From Pogostemon cablin (taxonomy: Eukaryota > Streptophyta > Magnoliopsida > Lamiales > Lamiaceae), in NCBI GenBank assembly GCA_023678885.1, contig CM042972.1, forward strand, positions 12,234,501 to 12,298,500: DNA of 64,000 bases. The letters are read 5' to 3'. A program made the translations under genes and the position numbers. Every line of letters starts with the position of its first letter. The stretch's first letter is position 1. A model generated the notes under the pieces. It was not told where the DNA came from and ran no database searches. It worked only from the letters and a program-made list of their open reading frames with translations. Of this stretch, positions 22,755-33,233 are shown piece after piece.

Positions 22755-24065
22755 GTTCATTTACAACAGGTCTATTCGACCTAAAACTTGTCTATTCGAT
22801 CCACATTTTCTCTAATCGGACCATCTTATTATTGTCTATTCTGTCAATGTAAATTTAATTTAAAAAAAAATTCATTTACAAGAGTTTTAACTCTATTCTG
22901 CCTACGTTTTGTCTATTCGGCCCACAATTTTCTCTATTCGGTCCATCATATATTTGTCTATTCGGTCTACATAAATTTAATATCACAAAATTCATTTACA
23001 ACAATTTTAACTCAATTCGGCCTAAGTTTTGTCTATTCGGCACAAAATTTTCTTTATTTGGCACATTCTATTTTTGTCTGTTCGGTCTACGTAAAATTAA
23101 CGTCGACAAAATACATTTACAATAGTTTTAACTATATTCGGCCTACGTTTTGTCTATTCGGCAAATAAATTTTTTTTTTTGGCCCATTCTATTTTTGTCT
23201 GTTCGGTCTATGTAAACTTAACATCGAAAAAAATTTTTACAACAGTTTTAACTCTATTCGGCCTACGTTTTGTCTATTCGGCACAAAATTTTCTTTATTT
23301 GGCCCATTCTATTTTTGTTTATTCGCTCTACGTAAACTTAACATCGAAAAAATTTATTTACAATAGTTTTAACTCTATTCGGCCTACGTTTTGTCTATTC
23401 GTCCCATATTTTTCTCTATTCGGCTCATTCTATTTTTTGTTTATTCGGTCTACGTAAACTTAACGTCGAAAAAATTCATTTGCAACAGTTTTAACTCTAT
23501 TCATCCTATGTTTTATCTCTTCGTCCCACATTTTTTTCTATTTGACCCAATCTATTTTCGTCATTTTGGTCTATGTAAACTTAAAGTCGAAAAAAAATTT
23601 TCCAACAACTTTAACTCTATTCGGCCTCCTTTTTGTGTATTCGTCCCTCATTTTTCTCTATTTAGCCCATTTTATTTTTTTCTATTCGGTCTACGTAAAC
23701 TTAATGTCGAAAAAATTTATTACAGCAGTTTTAACTCTATTCGTCCTACTTTTTATCTTTTTCGTCCCATGTATTTTGTATTCGGCGTATCCTATTTTTG
23801 TTTATTTGATCTACGTAAACTTAATGTCGAAAAAAATCATTTACAATAATTTTAACTCTATTCGGCATACTTTTTGTCTATTAGTCTCACATTTTTCTCT
23901 ATTCGGCTAATTTTATTTCTTTATATTCTGTCTACGTAAACTTAATGTCGAAAAAATTCATTTACTGTAGTTTTAACTTTATTCGGCGTACTTTTTGTCT
24001 ATTCGTCCCATATTTTTTTTCTATTCGATCCATTCTATTTTATCTATTCTGTCTACATTTTTTTA
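22755..24065. repeat. Tandem array, unit about 120 bp
   Basis: About eleven head-to-tail units. Each has four shorter subunits beginning TCTATTCGG(C/T)C and a spacer reading CTTAACGTCGAAAAAATTC. Unit starts can be followed by that spacer near 22975, 23095, 23217, 23336, 23458, 23579, 23699, 23818 and 23939. As 120 is a multiple of three, long frames run through it (22788-23168, 23391-23849 and others). These are phase effects of the repeat and have frequent stops, so I do not call genes. Confidence 0.9.
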
Positions 24066-24654
24066 TAAAAAAAATCAGTAAACATTGAAAAATTTATTTT
24101 TTTAAATAATAAAGTTATATAAATGAGCAAATATTAATGCAACAAGTCACCACATATGAGACAACCTATTCACTTATCAAGTATGTATGTACTGTGAAGT
24201 CAAAAAGTGATGTATATCTCTAATGTGAGTCAAAAAGTAATGTATTATATTCTCTCCCTTGTGACTTGTGGGACCAAGTGGAGGGGTACTTGGATCATAA
24301 CTTATAAAAGTGGGTAGAATATTTTTTTTAAAGTATGTGGTCAAAATAAATGTAACAAATTTGAAAGTGGGTATTATAATGCATTTCCAAAAAAAAAGGG
24401 ACACAAGTCATAATGCCCTATTTGAATATTGGGACATCAATTTTGCCCTACTTTTAAAAAGTGATAATGTGTCAAAATAACCACTTTCATATAAATTACA
24501 TTTTTCTACCCACTCAAAAGTAATTACATTTTTCTACCCACTTTGTACTATTCATTCCAAATATACCTTTATCTATTGTTGGTGATCCAATTTTAGACAC
24601 AATTTTCTTCTTGTTTTACTCACTCATAAATTTTTTGTTTTGTTATTTTTTTAA
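24066..24654. other. Intergenic AT-rich sequence
   Basis: It holds short duplicated phrases such as TACATTTTTCTACCCACT (about 24500 and 24522) and AAAAAGTGATG / AAAAAGTAATG. It may be remnants of small elements. No gene. Confidence 0.4.
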
Positions 24655-24801
24655 GAAAATTATAAATATTTATTCGACCCTGTTTTTTTGTCTATTTAGC
24701 CTAATTTTTATGTATTCGTCCCAAGATTTTTTAGTCTATTCGGTCTATGTTTTTTGAATTTTTAATGATCTCTATTCAACAAATTTTTTGTCTATTCGGC
24801 C
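24655..24801. repeat. Minor array related to the 120-bp repeat, left part
   Basis: Units of about 90 bp with TATTCGTCCCAAGATTTTTT and TCTATTCGGTCTATG. The array continues at 26147-26230 after the hAT insertion. Confidence 0.7.
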
Positions 24802-26146
24802 TAGGGATGACAATTTTACCAGTAGGGTCGGGTTACCCGACGGGTACCCACGTAGCGAATATAGAAAAATTGGCTAAAATTGGGTAATGGATCAGGTAGT
24901 CCCCGAACCCCAAGGAGAACTATGCGGGTAAGGGTAGGGTACGGGTTCCCTGATATTTACTCGAACCCGACCCGTACCGGACCTGAAAATTACCCGAATG
25001 TATATATATATAATAATAATAGTATTATATATTTAATTAAATGTCTAAATGTAATATTTTATTTTTAGTTAATAATATTGTTGATGTAAAATTTATGATG
25101 TATTTAATATTTATTTATTATAATATATTTAATATTTTTAATTAAAATTTATATTCTTGTCCTAATATAAATATTAATAATTTTTAAGAATTATAATAAA
25201 TCTGGTTCTATGTTATAATATTATGTGTTATTTATAATTATTTTTAAGAATTATAATTATTTTTTTAATATTTTAACAAAAAATGATATTCGAATTAATA
25301 AAAATGATAGTAGTTCTGTGAATTATATTATGAATAATCTGTGTATAAATAAAAGGTAATAATATTTTTAATAAAAAATAATATTAATATCTTTGATACA
25401 AAGTAGTAATAGCTATTTAAGAAATGAACTGTCTTGTTTGAGACCGTTTCGTGGAGAAACCATATTATGCTTTACGTTTTCATAATACGTGATCAATTTT
25501 TATTAAAAATGTTATCACAAAAGTCTTTGCCTTCACAATTTACACATTAACTATAAATAGTCTAAATATTTTTATTGTATTATTTAACGTTTGATAGAGT
25601 AATATAATAAATTAAACATATACAAAAAATATAATCTCTAAATTATGAGATTATATATTATTATATTTTCTTGGAATATTTAAACGGATAACATGTATAT
25701 TATTTTATGCATGTTCTACCGTAAATTATGATGTTTGTTTTATGATTTTATTTGATTAACTAGGAATTTATGATGTTTTCTTGTTAATGCACATGGACAT
25801 AGATGTTATTGTTATTGACTTTATTTTCTAATTTGCATGTTTTATTTTAGGTTATTTATTTATGTATTATGATTATTTTTTTGTGGATTATAGTTTAAAA
25901 AATTAGGTCTGGCTGGATCGGGTAGGGTCGGGTGGGTTCGGGTATTCGCGAATTATCAGTAAAATCTACTAAGATTGCGGGTACCCGTTTACCCGCGAAA
26001 TATCCGTATACCCGATGGATATACCCGTACCCTACCCAAAGCTCTATTTTAGGGTAATAGAGTAGGGTATGGATAGGGAGGGTAGGGTATAGGGTAGTAA
26101 TTGGGTTTGCCATACCCATACCCTACCCTACCAATTGCCATCCCTA
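24802..26146. mobile_element. Non-autonomous hAT-like element, copy 2
   Basis: 1345 bp, with the same TAGGGATG...CATCCCTA ends as copy 1. The eight-base duplication has one mismatch, ATTCGGCC (24794-24801) and ATTCAGCC (26147-26154). Subterminal TACCCG repeats and a long AT-rich body match copy 1. There is no transposase. Confidence 0.83.
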
Positions 26147-26230
26147 ATTCAGCCCATATTTTTTAGTATTCGTCCCAAGATTTTTTACTCTATTCGGTCT
26201 TTATTTTTTTAGTTTTTAATGATCTCTATC
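26147..26230. repeat. Minor array, right part
   Basis: Continuation of 24655-24801: TATTCGTCCCAAGATTTTTT recurs at about 26167-26186. Confidence 0.65.
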
Positions 26231-26314
26231 GAAACATACGAGACTGTCAAATGCCCTTTGACTTAGATATAATATTGCATAAAAATATGGTTTTTATACA
26301 TTATAGGATTTTTT

Positions 26315-26743
26315 ACAAGCTTTGTTGCTCCCACCATTAGCTTGTCCATGGAGGTTCTTACTTAACCTGTACTTCTACATGAAAAAAACAAGGTTTTAAT
26401 TGTGTATTTATGTTGATATGAACTCTAGAATGATGTTCTCTAATTTAGAGTATATACATAAAGATGACCTTTTAAGTGGTAAAGGTTAATCTTTGGATGC
26501 CCATTAGTTTTAATACTTATTTGGTGTAGCTTCTGAAATGTAATGTATGACAAAATCAACTAAATTCAGGAGAATGGATTTCTTGAAGTATATATATGCA
26601 TGCTTACTTTCTGCTCCGCCTAACTAGTTCACTGCTTCGATGAACCTTTTGTGTAGGTCCATAGTCCATTTTAGTCTTGGCTTAGGATCTGTAGAGGGCA
26701 CCAGTCCTGAATCTCCGTCGCAATTAAAAGCTTGAAGGAACAT
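26315..26743 (-). pseudogene. MYB-CC (G2-like) transcription factor gene fragment
   Basis: Minus strand, three exon-like blocks. Block 1 (26743-26608) starts MFLQAFNCDGDSGLV and continues with STDPKPRLKWTMDLHKRF and IEAVN, then an in-frame TAG where the family has Gln, then LGGAE and a GTAAGC donor. Block 2 (26532-26458) follows a TTTCAG acceptor and gives the second half of the MYB-like DNA-binding domain (MGI.., LTF, HLK) with two frame breaks. Block 3 (26374-about 26315) follows a TAG acceptor and reads KYRLSKNLHGQANGGSNK, matching the segment after the domain in PHR1-like MYB-CC proteins. Full proteins are several hundred residues, so only the N-terminal part is here. Introns are kept, so this came from DNA duplication and not from mRNA. 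Confidence 0.8.
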
Positions 26744-27189
26744 GCGATTTTCAGGTGGAACTGACATTCTGTAGGAAGGATCACTATTCTCTACTTCATG
26801 GCAGTTTATCTTCAGTATGATAATCTTGGAATCATTAGATTCACACTTAGAGTTAAAAGGAGTAACTAGAATCAAGAAATGATCATACCTGAAAAGGAAT
26901 TGCCTTGATATATCACCTTTAAGTTGAGTTATGATCCGGTTGTATGATGTGTGGTACAATTTTACAATAGGATGATTCTCCAAGTAGAACTGCTATTTAT
27001 CTCATTCCTTAAAGATTATTTAAAGAATGTCATAACTTATTATAGGATTAGGTATTGAATGAAGAATATAAAATTATTTTCTTCATTGAACTTAAATGTT
27101 TATTATATTAATACTAAAATACATCATCCAATAATGATATGACAAATGTTTATTATTGGATTAGGTTCGGATTGGACAGTTGTCGGAGT
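26744..27189. other. Sequence between the two gene fragments
   Basis: The upstream part (26744-26983) could be 5' flank or intron of the MYB-CC fragment; its open frame on the minus strand has no domain. Nothing else is recognised. Confidence 0.4.
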
Positions 27190-27390
27190 TGGACCTGCGT
27201 TTGTGTTTGTTGTGGATGGTTACTCATCGGCGTAGGAGCTCGGAGTACTGAAAAAGGAGTTGCTACACACAGTTACTCATTTATCGGAGAATGCTTTGAT
27301 TGGTTTGATGGTATTGATGCCATGGTTAGAGTGTATGATTTGGGATATACAAAGTGTTTAAGGGTAGTGGTTTTCCAGGGTAGTGTTTAA
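27190..27390 (+). pseudogene. SEC23-like gene fragment
   Basis: Plus strand. The frame from about 27194 reads PAFVFVVDGYSSA, a TAG stop, then ELGVLKKELLHTVTHL and SENALIGL. After a one-base shift it reads AMVRVYDLGYTKCLRVVVF and QGS. This matches the start of the trunk (von Willebrand A-like) domain of plant SEC23 proteins, the COPII coat subunit that activates SAR1 in vesicle budding from the endoplasmic reticulum. Only about 70 codons are present of a protein normally over 700 residues. A stop and a frameshift make it a dead fragment. It lies about 450 bp from the MYB-CC fragment in the opposite orientation. Confidence 0.7.
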
Positions 27391-28148
27391 GGAAGAATTG
27401 AAAGGTTAATAGAAACTAGCATGTTTCAGTCCATACTGATACAAGATTGTGGCTTACATTCATATGTTTCCTTTTCTAAAACTTCAAATGAATGCAACAT
27501 TCTCATTTTCTCAAAGTTAGCAATTACAATTCTGTGATGACTAACTTACTAGAGATGACAGTAGTGTTATAATATTAGTACATTTCCAGTCTCTTTAGGC
27601 TCTATATCTAAATTTCAATGATGAGTAATGTTGTTTGGGAACTAGAGACTTATTCATCTTTTACGTATTTAAATTGTGCAGTGGAAGGGATATATTAGGC
27701 TTTTTACCCAACTCATGTGTCATTGGTGATGTTCAAAAACCCTTCCCTAGTAGGATACAAATTGAATTGATGTATGCTTTATAAAATTGAAGCTAGTTTG
27801 TTTTTATCTCAATTGTCTTCATATATACACATCCATGATCATAGTTCTATTCTATTACTTCTTGTGATAGATTAAGTATACCCAAGGTCAATTAAAATGA
27901 CATTAGGTTGTGTTTGGATTAAGTTATTTATTGGGCTTGAAAATTAGTGGATTTTAAATTGCATGGAGTTTAAATCAATTCATTTGAATATCATTATTTT
28001 GATAAATTATGGGTTTATGAAAGGATTTTCAAATTAATCCATAATTCAACAATAAATAGAATTTTATTTATGATAAATAAAAAATAATGAAAATTCTATT
28101 ATATTATATATTAAAATCTAAAATTTTATTAAAAAAGAATTGTGCGAT
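27391..28148. other. Intergenic sequence
   Basis: Mixed, then AT-rich. From about 27905 it reads GGTTGTGTTTGGATTAAGT, a style common in small plant elements, but I cannot define ends. No gene. Confidence 0.4.
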
Positions 28149-28265
28149 TTGGGGGGTGGGGTGGGGTGGGTGGGTGGGTGAGTTGGGTTGTGGTAGGGGG
28201 AAGGAGGAAGGGGATGGACAGATGCAATATTAACTGTTTTTATGTGGGTAGGGGTGGGGAGGGGT
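28149..28265 (+). repeat. G-rich tract
   Basis: Runs such as GGGGGGTGGGGTGGGGTGGG and several more GGG/GGGG groups lie on the plus strand in otherwise AT-rich DNA. It could form G-quadruplexes. Confidence 0.75.
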
Positions 28266-28719
28266 AGGTTGGATAATATGGTTTAATAGTGTTAGTCATT
28301 TTACTAAAGGGAGGCGCTATTGCCACCCGAAACATTGTTAAGAGCACCAAATTTTTAAAAAAAATTGGTAGTAAAATTCCTATTGTAACCTTACTCCTAA
28401 ACATACTCCCACTCTAGTCATATCCAATTAATTTTACTAATTTCACCCAAAATCATTAGTAATCCCACCCAAAATTATTATTCCATTCCCATAAATTATT
28501 AATTTTGTTGATGAATTCACAATCTTATATTCGCATATTAATATTTTAACCGGTGTTGATATGTTAATTTTTTTTACAATTCGTCTAATGTTCAGTGGTG
28601 TTTTGTTTGTTTGTTTAGCGTGCGGAGTCGTTTACTCTATTTATTGAGTCTGAATTTTGGTTCTCTAGCTATCGTTTTGTTCGTTTTGGTATCTAATGTT
28701 CATATTTGAGTCTGAATTT
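28266..28719. other. Intergenic sequence
   Basis: AT-rich. Nothing recognisable. Confidence 0.4.
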
Positions 28720-29325
28720 TTCAGGAGATCAAGAAAATAACGAAACGGAGCTGCAGGAGGCCTTTCGACCAGAACCATAGTTGTTCGTCCACATCATCTT
28801 GGTCGAACAATGATCGAACAAGCTCCTAGAAGTCCATTCATTGAACAAACAGGCCGTTCGACCATATCCATAGTTCTTCAACCAAGTCATTATGGTCAAA
28901 TAAAGGTTTAACGGAGATCGATAAGTGTATTTAGTATATAGGGGTGTCGTTTGACCAAATCAATGTTGTTCGACCAAGACCATCTTGATCGAACGATGGT
29001 CAAACGACGAGCAGCGAGCAATTCTTTTTACAGGGGGTCCGTTCGACCACAACTGGCCTTGTTCGACCATGTTGTTCGAGTCAAACGGGGGTCCAGAATC
29101 GCGATTTATAGCGGTTTCAGTGCCTGTTTGACCATTTCTTCGTCACCTCTCTTCGAACACTCATCCCGAAGAGTAAGAAGTTCACTCCAAACTCTGATTA
29201 CACTCTTTTCTACCCTAATTACACATCATTCCATCCTTCCACATCACTTTTTGGGGAGATTCAAGTTTAAAAACTAGGATTTTCTTTAAAATTTGGGATT
29301 TTTGTCACGTTCTTCACACATATCC
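28720..29325 (+). other. RE4 leader or LTR-like region
   Basis: It has many GTTCGACCA and TGGTCGAAC words, also seen in the RE4 3' LTR (about 56965-57115), so it may be a diverged LTR or leader. A two-part hairpin lies at 28947-29007. The frame 28951-29277 is not a recognisable protein. Confidence 0.5.
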
Positions 29326-29341
29326 ATGACCGGAGATAAAG
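29326..29341 (+). pseudogene. RE4 ORF-1 gene, first exon (inferred)
   Basis: ATGACCGGAGATAAAG is followed by GTATGTTTTC, a good splice donor. The partial codon at its end joins in frame with the sequence after an AG at 53841-53842. Only six codons are involved, so this is an inference from splice signals and frame. Confidence 0.5.
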
Positions 29342-29478
29342 GTATGTTTTCTTGATTCTTTACCCTTGGATTCGAAGATTCAATGCTTTATTGTTTATGG
29401 GTAAGTTAATTGAACATGTTCTTCATTAGGATTCTGAGTGGTAATTGGGTGTTCTTGTTGAATTTCATATAAATTTAT

Positions 29479-30858
29479 TGTTGGATTGTATACTAAAAGT
29501 TTAGTTTTAGTATGAACAATGTTTTAACAATATTTGAAATGAGAATCATTGATCAAATGATTGCGTCTTATAATTTATTTATATGTCTGATGCAATAGTC
29601 CATTTACTTTATACTGTAGATAATATGTTGTGCGACAACACGCGGAGATCATATTATCGATTTCCTTATAAAGTATAAACAGATGCTCACAACCGAGATA
29701 GATGGGGTCTCTCTGTTGGGATGGTTGTAGTGTGATTTGATATTAGTTTGTCTTGATTATAGAATCACATTAGTGCACTTTGTGTGTATTGAGCAGAACC
29801 ACTATAGATCGCTCAATTTATACTGACTATATAGGAGAACTTGATCTCAGTTATTATAGATGTTCGTACTCTTAATCCTTATACAATAACCTCGACACGT
29901 AAGGCAGTATGTATTTCTTTGATTCATCAATGGGTGAGATTTACATGTAATTAAATCAACAAACTCGGTGAGTTGGGAAATAGTGTTGTATCTATGGTGT
30001 GTTGTTGAATGTAGAAGGAAACTGTGTCCAATAAAATAGGTTGATGATGTCCCCTTGAGGAGCTCATAAGGATTATAATGTAAACCCTGCAGGTATATTT
30101 ATTATGGCATGATAATAAGGTTGAGTGATACTACTCTCGGATGAGATATTAATTAATGGAGTTTTTAGTAACTTAATTAATTAATGAGCATTGTATTTCT
30201 TAAACATGGGGAGACTGTCGGGCTCATAATAAGAAGGAGCGTATAACATAATTTGGGATTGGAGTGACAGTGTAGTAATAATATTTTATAGTATGTATTA
30301 TTATTATTAGACTTAAGTATAAGTTTTGGGCTAAACTTGCATACTTAAACCCAATGGAGGCCCGACTCTAATTTCTCCTCTTGGTCTCTGTTGTAGTCTA
30401 TATATAAGTCATCTCAACTGTTCGGAAGCCCTAATTGATCACACCTAATATTGAGTAGGGGAAAGAACAGCAGATTGAGAGGATATTGAAGATCGTCACC
30501 CACACGACGTCAAGATTGGACTTGGGAATACAACAGATGATTAAGAGATTATTTTCATCAACCTAATTGTCAACTTTCATGATTATTTAGTATTCATGTG
30601 AAACTCCAAACTGGTTGTGTGATACACCATTGGAAAGCCACGGAAGAGAAGATCGTTTTAGCACAAAGATCACTCAAATCAGAGATTGGATGAGGAAGTT
30701 ATACCTAAATTCTAGAGGTTGCGCATGCTGCGGGCGATAATCACTCTTCTTCAACATACCCTGGTGAAAGGTAATGCAAATCTTTATTCTTGCTTCCGCT
30801 GATATAGTTTGCATGAAACCCTAATAGTTCACGTTAACCAAATGATCAAACGTTAACA
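29479..30858 (+). repeat. RE5 5' LTR
   Basis: 1380 bp, TGTTGGATTGTATACTAAAA to CGTTAACA. A TATATATAA box is at about 30399-30407. It is the longer subtype; the RE6 LTR is a related shorter subtype. Confidence 0.9.
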
Positions 30859-30860
30859 AT

Positions 30861-30872
30861 TGGTATCAGAGC
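30861..30872 (+). promoter_or_regulatory. RE5 primer binding site, tRNA-iMet type
   Basis: TGGTATCAGAGC, two bases after the LTR, complementary to the 3' end of initiator methionine tRNA. Confidence 0.93.
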
Positions 30873-31029
30873 TTCAATTTTGTGGTGAAGCGTGACACGT
30901 TAGACTAGGGTTTATGTGCCAAACGTGGACTAGGGTTTAGAAAGTTAATATTTCTTGTTGAATACTCTATCCGGATATGTTGGTATGATTATCTCCGATG
31001 GGCGGCGTGGGTGGTGGCACACGGTGGCG

Positions 31030-31560
31030 ATGGCATGACCACCGGTGAAAGTTAGCACGAGTCATGATGGGTGTTGCACGAGTCATCGCGTCTGGCGAAA
31101 CCTCTTGCGGTCAGCAGTGCACTGGACAGGTGGGGTACTAGCGGCACTAGTCGACGTTGGTGTTGGCACGAGACATGTCTGCTGTAGAGGCGATAGGCGG
31201 GCTTGTCCGGCACGACTACCAGACGCGGAAGGCATGACTAGACGAGACACGATGTTGGGTGGAGATGGCTGACGCGACACGAAGCTTGCAGAGTGATGGC
31301 GGCTGGGCAGCACGAATCGTTTCTGACCATGGCAAGACTAGCATGGAAGTTGCAAAGTACACAGCACGCATCGTGCCTCTTCACGGCACGAGTCATGTGG
31401 GTGTCGACTAGTGTCGGCAGAAGTCCAGCGAAGGCGGGTGCATGCAGTGGCTGAATAAGGAATTATACGACTCGTGCTGGTGCATGGCACGAGTCGTGCC
31501 GACGTGTTATGTGGGCAGACGAGTTTGTTTTTCATATGACGTGTTCCGAATCAAGGCAGC
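31030..31560 (+). other. GC-rich leader segment of RE5
   Basis: Repeated GCACGAGTC, CACGAGTCATG and CACGACT words in a GC-rich block inside an AT-rich element. Short frames on both strands have no recognised domain. RE6 has an equivalent GC-rich block with GATCGAGTC words (36240-37340). Confidence 0.6.
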
Positions 31561-31724
31561 CCATAATGATGAATGACTTAGGGCACAGGTAATCCTGCTT
31601 ATTGCGTAAGCATCGGTTCAATATGTGGAGTGTCGGACAATACTTATTAATTTAAGTGGCGATTTAATTTGTGATATATAACTGCCATAATTGATTTAAT
31701 TATCTATTATTGTTATATATGATT

Positions 31725-32005
31725 GCTTGTCGATATCGATGATTTCGATAATCTGATCAATATTGATGATTTCGATAATCTGATTAATATCGACGATGTT
31801 GATAATCTGGTCTATATCAATGATTTCGATAATCTGGATGATATCGACGGTAGATATTGATAGTTTTAAAAATTTGATAATCTGGATGTTTTTCAAAAAT
31901 TTGGTAATCTGGTCGATATCGATGATTTTGATAATGTGGACGATATCGACGGTCGATATTGATGGTTTCGAAAATTTGATAATTTGATAATCTGGAAGTC
32001 TTTGT
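31725..32005. repeat. Short tandem repeat, about 30-bp unit
   Basis: Units of the form GATAATCTGGTCGATATCGA and TGATTTC repeat about nine times with variation. Open frames on both strands here come from the repeat. Confidence 0.85.
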
Positions 32006-32407
32006 CGATATTTCTGCTTGGGGGCGAACAATCGAATTCGCTGATATATAAATGTTTATAATTGATTTAATTATCAGATTATTGTTATATATGTATGCAT
32101 AATTCTCTAGGATTTACTGCCTTATTTGGTATAATAGGAGCATGTTAGGTTGCGTATTTTATTCTTGAATTTTATATGCATGTAAAAACCCTCGGTGTTA
32201 AATAACTAAGTGGGAGAGGGGATTGGTAAATAATTTCCGTAGTCTTCATTATTGGTTTGTAAGTGATGTGAGTAAACTTGCTCGTTGGCAATAGGTCTTC
32301 CTCTACAACATATGAGTTTATTTATAGATCACTGGTACAAACTTCTTTATGATGATTTTAGGAAGTTATCTGAGCGCGTGTGCACTTCTCCAACTGTAAG
32401 ACACATA

Positions 32408-33233
32408 TACTACAAGAAATTTGACCAATACCCACACATAAAATGCCCACACATGAGATGTGTGGCTAAATTGTGACACATAATATTTTATGTGTGGGTA
32501 ATGTAACAACTTAATTGTGACACTTAAAATGTATCACTAAAAATAAATTTTGATATTTTAATTTTACGGATTATTTTAGATATTAAGAATACCCACACAT
32601 GATCACATATATTAAAACTGTGTGACTAATAGTATATTATTTAGTTACACATAAATTTTATGTGTGGTTAAAAAAATCTCATGTGACAATATGATACTGT
32701 ATTTGATGAAAAGAAAATAATTAATAGGAAATACCAATTAACAAATATATTTCTTGAAAAATATTGTTAAATTATAATAATATTTAGATAAAATAACTTA
32801 TTTTGGAAACATATCCTATCTACAAATATATATAATTATAAAAAAATTAAGTGAAATATTTATATAGCCAAATAGCTAAATCTTCCTTTCACGCGTGCAT
32901 AGGTACGGGTTCGAATCTTACAAGGAACAAAAATAGATAAGATATATAAAATAAAAATAAAAAGACTATATATTCGCTCACCATATACATTTCTTTATAT
33001 ATTTTCTCACAAAATAATCACACGTAAGGAAAATATTTTCCCACACATGTATGTGTGGATAAAAGATAAAGATTTACCTACACAATTTATATATGTAAGT
33101 AAAAATATTTATCAACACAATTATAGTGACTCATATTTACACTTTTTTATGTGTGGGTAAAATGCAATGCCCACACAAAAATAGATTGTACCCACACATA
33201 TGATGAGTAGGTAAAACCCAAATTTCTTGTAGA
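32408..33233. mobile_element. CACTA-like non-autonomous element
   Basis: 826 bp bounded by TACTACAAGAAATTTG and CAAATTTCTTGTAGA, with the 3-bp duplication ATA at 32405-32407 and 33234-33236. Plant CACTA elements end CACTACAAGAAA, so the terminal bases have drifted. Subterminal TACCCACACA/TGTGTGGGTA words are repeated throughout, as expected of transposase-binding repeats. There is no coding sequence. The RE6 leader near 37726 shows the same site without the insertion. Confidence 0.82.
32871..32935 (+). mobile_element. tRNA-derived SINE remnant
   Basis: TCTTCCTTTCACGCG, then GGTTCGAATCTTACAAGG, resembles the box B region of plant SINEs, followed by an A-rich tail. A possible degenerate box A (TAGCCAAATAGC) lies upstream. 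It is inside the CACTA-like element. Confidence 0.4.

Noticed and set aside
22788..23910. Overlapping frames of 92-152 codons as a repeat protein gene
   Set aside because: They follow the 120-bp tandem unit in several frames at once, lack any known domain and are closed by stops within a few units.
22755..24065. CRISPR-like array
   Set aside because: Eukaryotic context, with full-length tandem units lacking unique spacers.
31045..31535. Frames on both strands in the GC-rich RE5 leader
   Set aside because: GC-rich repeats lower stop frequency; there is no domain and no counterpart frame in RE6.
31696..32031. Ile/Asp-rich 111-codon frame
   Set aside because: A product of the GATATCGA-type tandem repeat; it is open on both strands for that reason.
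32895..32920. A tRNA gene
   Set aside because: Only a box B-like T-arm is present; no acceptor stem or anticodon arm can be drawn. A SINE remnant fits better.
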